Below, one piece after another: positions 38,939 through 38,968 of a stretch of DNA of 38,968 bases; the first letter of the stretch is position 1; every line of letters starts with the position of its first letter. The position numbers and the translations under genes are program-made. This stretch comes from Nitrosarchaeum sp. (GTDB lineage: Archaea; Thermoproteota; Nitrososphaeria; Nitrososphaerales; Nitrosopumilaceae). The stretch covers positions 18,619-57,586 of the forward strand of contig JAERMO010000004.1 of the NCBI GenBank assembly GCA_016844465.1, read 5' to 3'. The notes beneath the pieces were generated by a model. That model worked only from the letters and a program-made list of their open reading frames with translations. It had not been told where the DNA came from and did not search any database.

Positions 38939-38968
38939 TAAAGTAACATCATTTACATTTGAATGAAT

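Noticed and set aside
1-38968. CRISPR array, prophage, transposon or insertion sequence
   Set aside because: No regularly spaced repeats, cas genes, integrase, transposase or structural phage genes were seen; the tRNA-Gly has no adjacent duplicated 3' fragment that I could find.

Overview
The window is an AT-rich archaeal chromosome segment, most likely from an ammonia-oxidising Thaumarchaeon (Nitrosopumilus-like), judging from gene content and arrangement. The right two thirds is mostly housekeeping: the exosome superoperon (SBDS-Rrp4-Rrp41-Rrp42-L37Ae-Pcc1-prefoldin beta), rpoD-L18e-L13-S9, two tandem LeuCD-type dehydratase pairs, cofE, NAD kinase/Nob1, and a 2-oxoacid:ferredoxin oxidoreductase. 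The left third (about 1-14.2 kb) is more accessory. It holds three paralogous roadblock-like small proteins, a 4xCBS protein, a SpoT/MESH1-like HD hydrolase, an ETF/ETF-quinone oxidoreductase operon, a tRNA-Gly, and several tiny Cys-rich or zinc-finger ORFs that the supplied ORF track misses. The main non-checklist observations are: (i) three 10-bp-phased ATTACC repeats, with a fourth upstream, next to the TATA box of a phasin-like gene; (ii) a candidate C/D-box sRNA followed by a perfect 11-bp inverted repeat abutting the ATG of a 35-aa C2H2-like mini-protein; (iii) a stack of palindromes upstream of a roadblock-like gene; (iv) three disrupted genes: two with TGA where Trp is expected, and a KorA-type alpha subunit with an internal frameshifting deletion; (v) recurrent proximity of roadblock-like genes and Cys-rich mini-genes. 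All calls are from reading the sequence only; no database search was possible.
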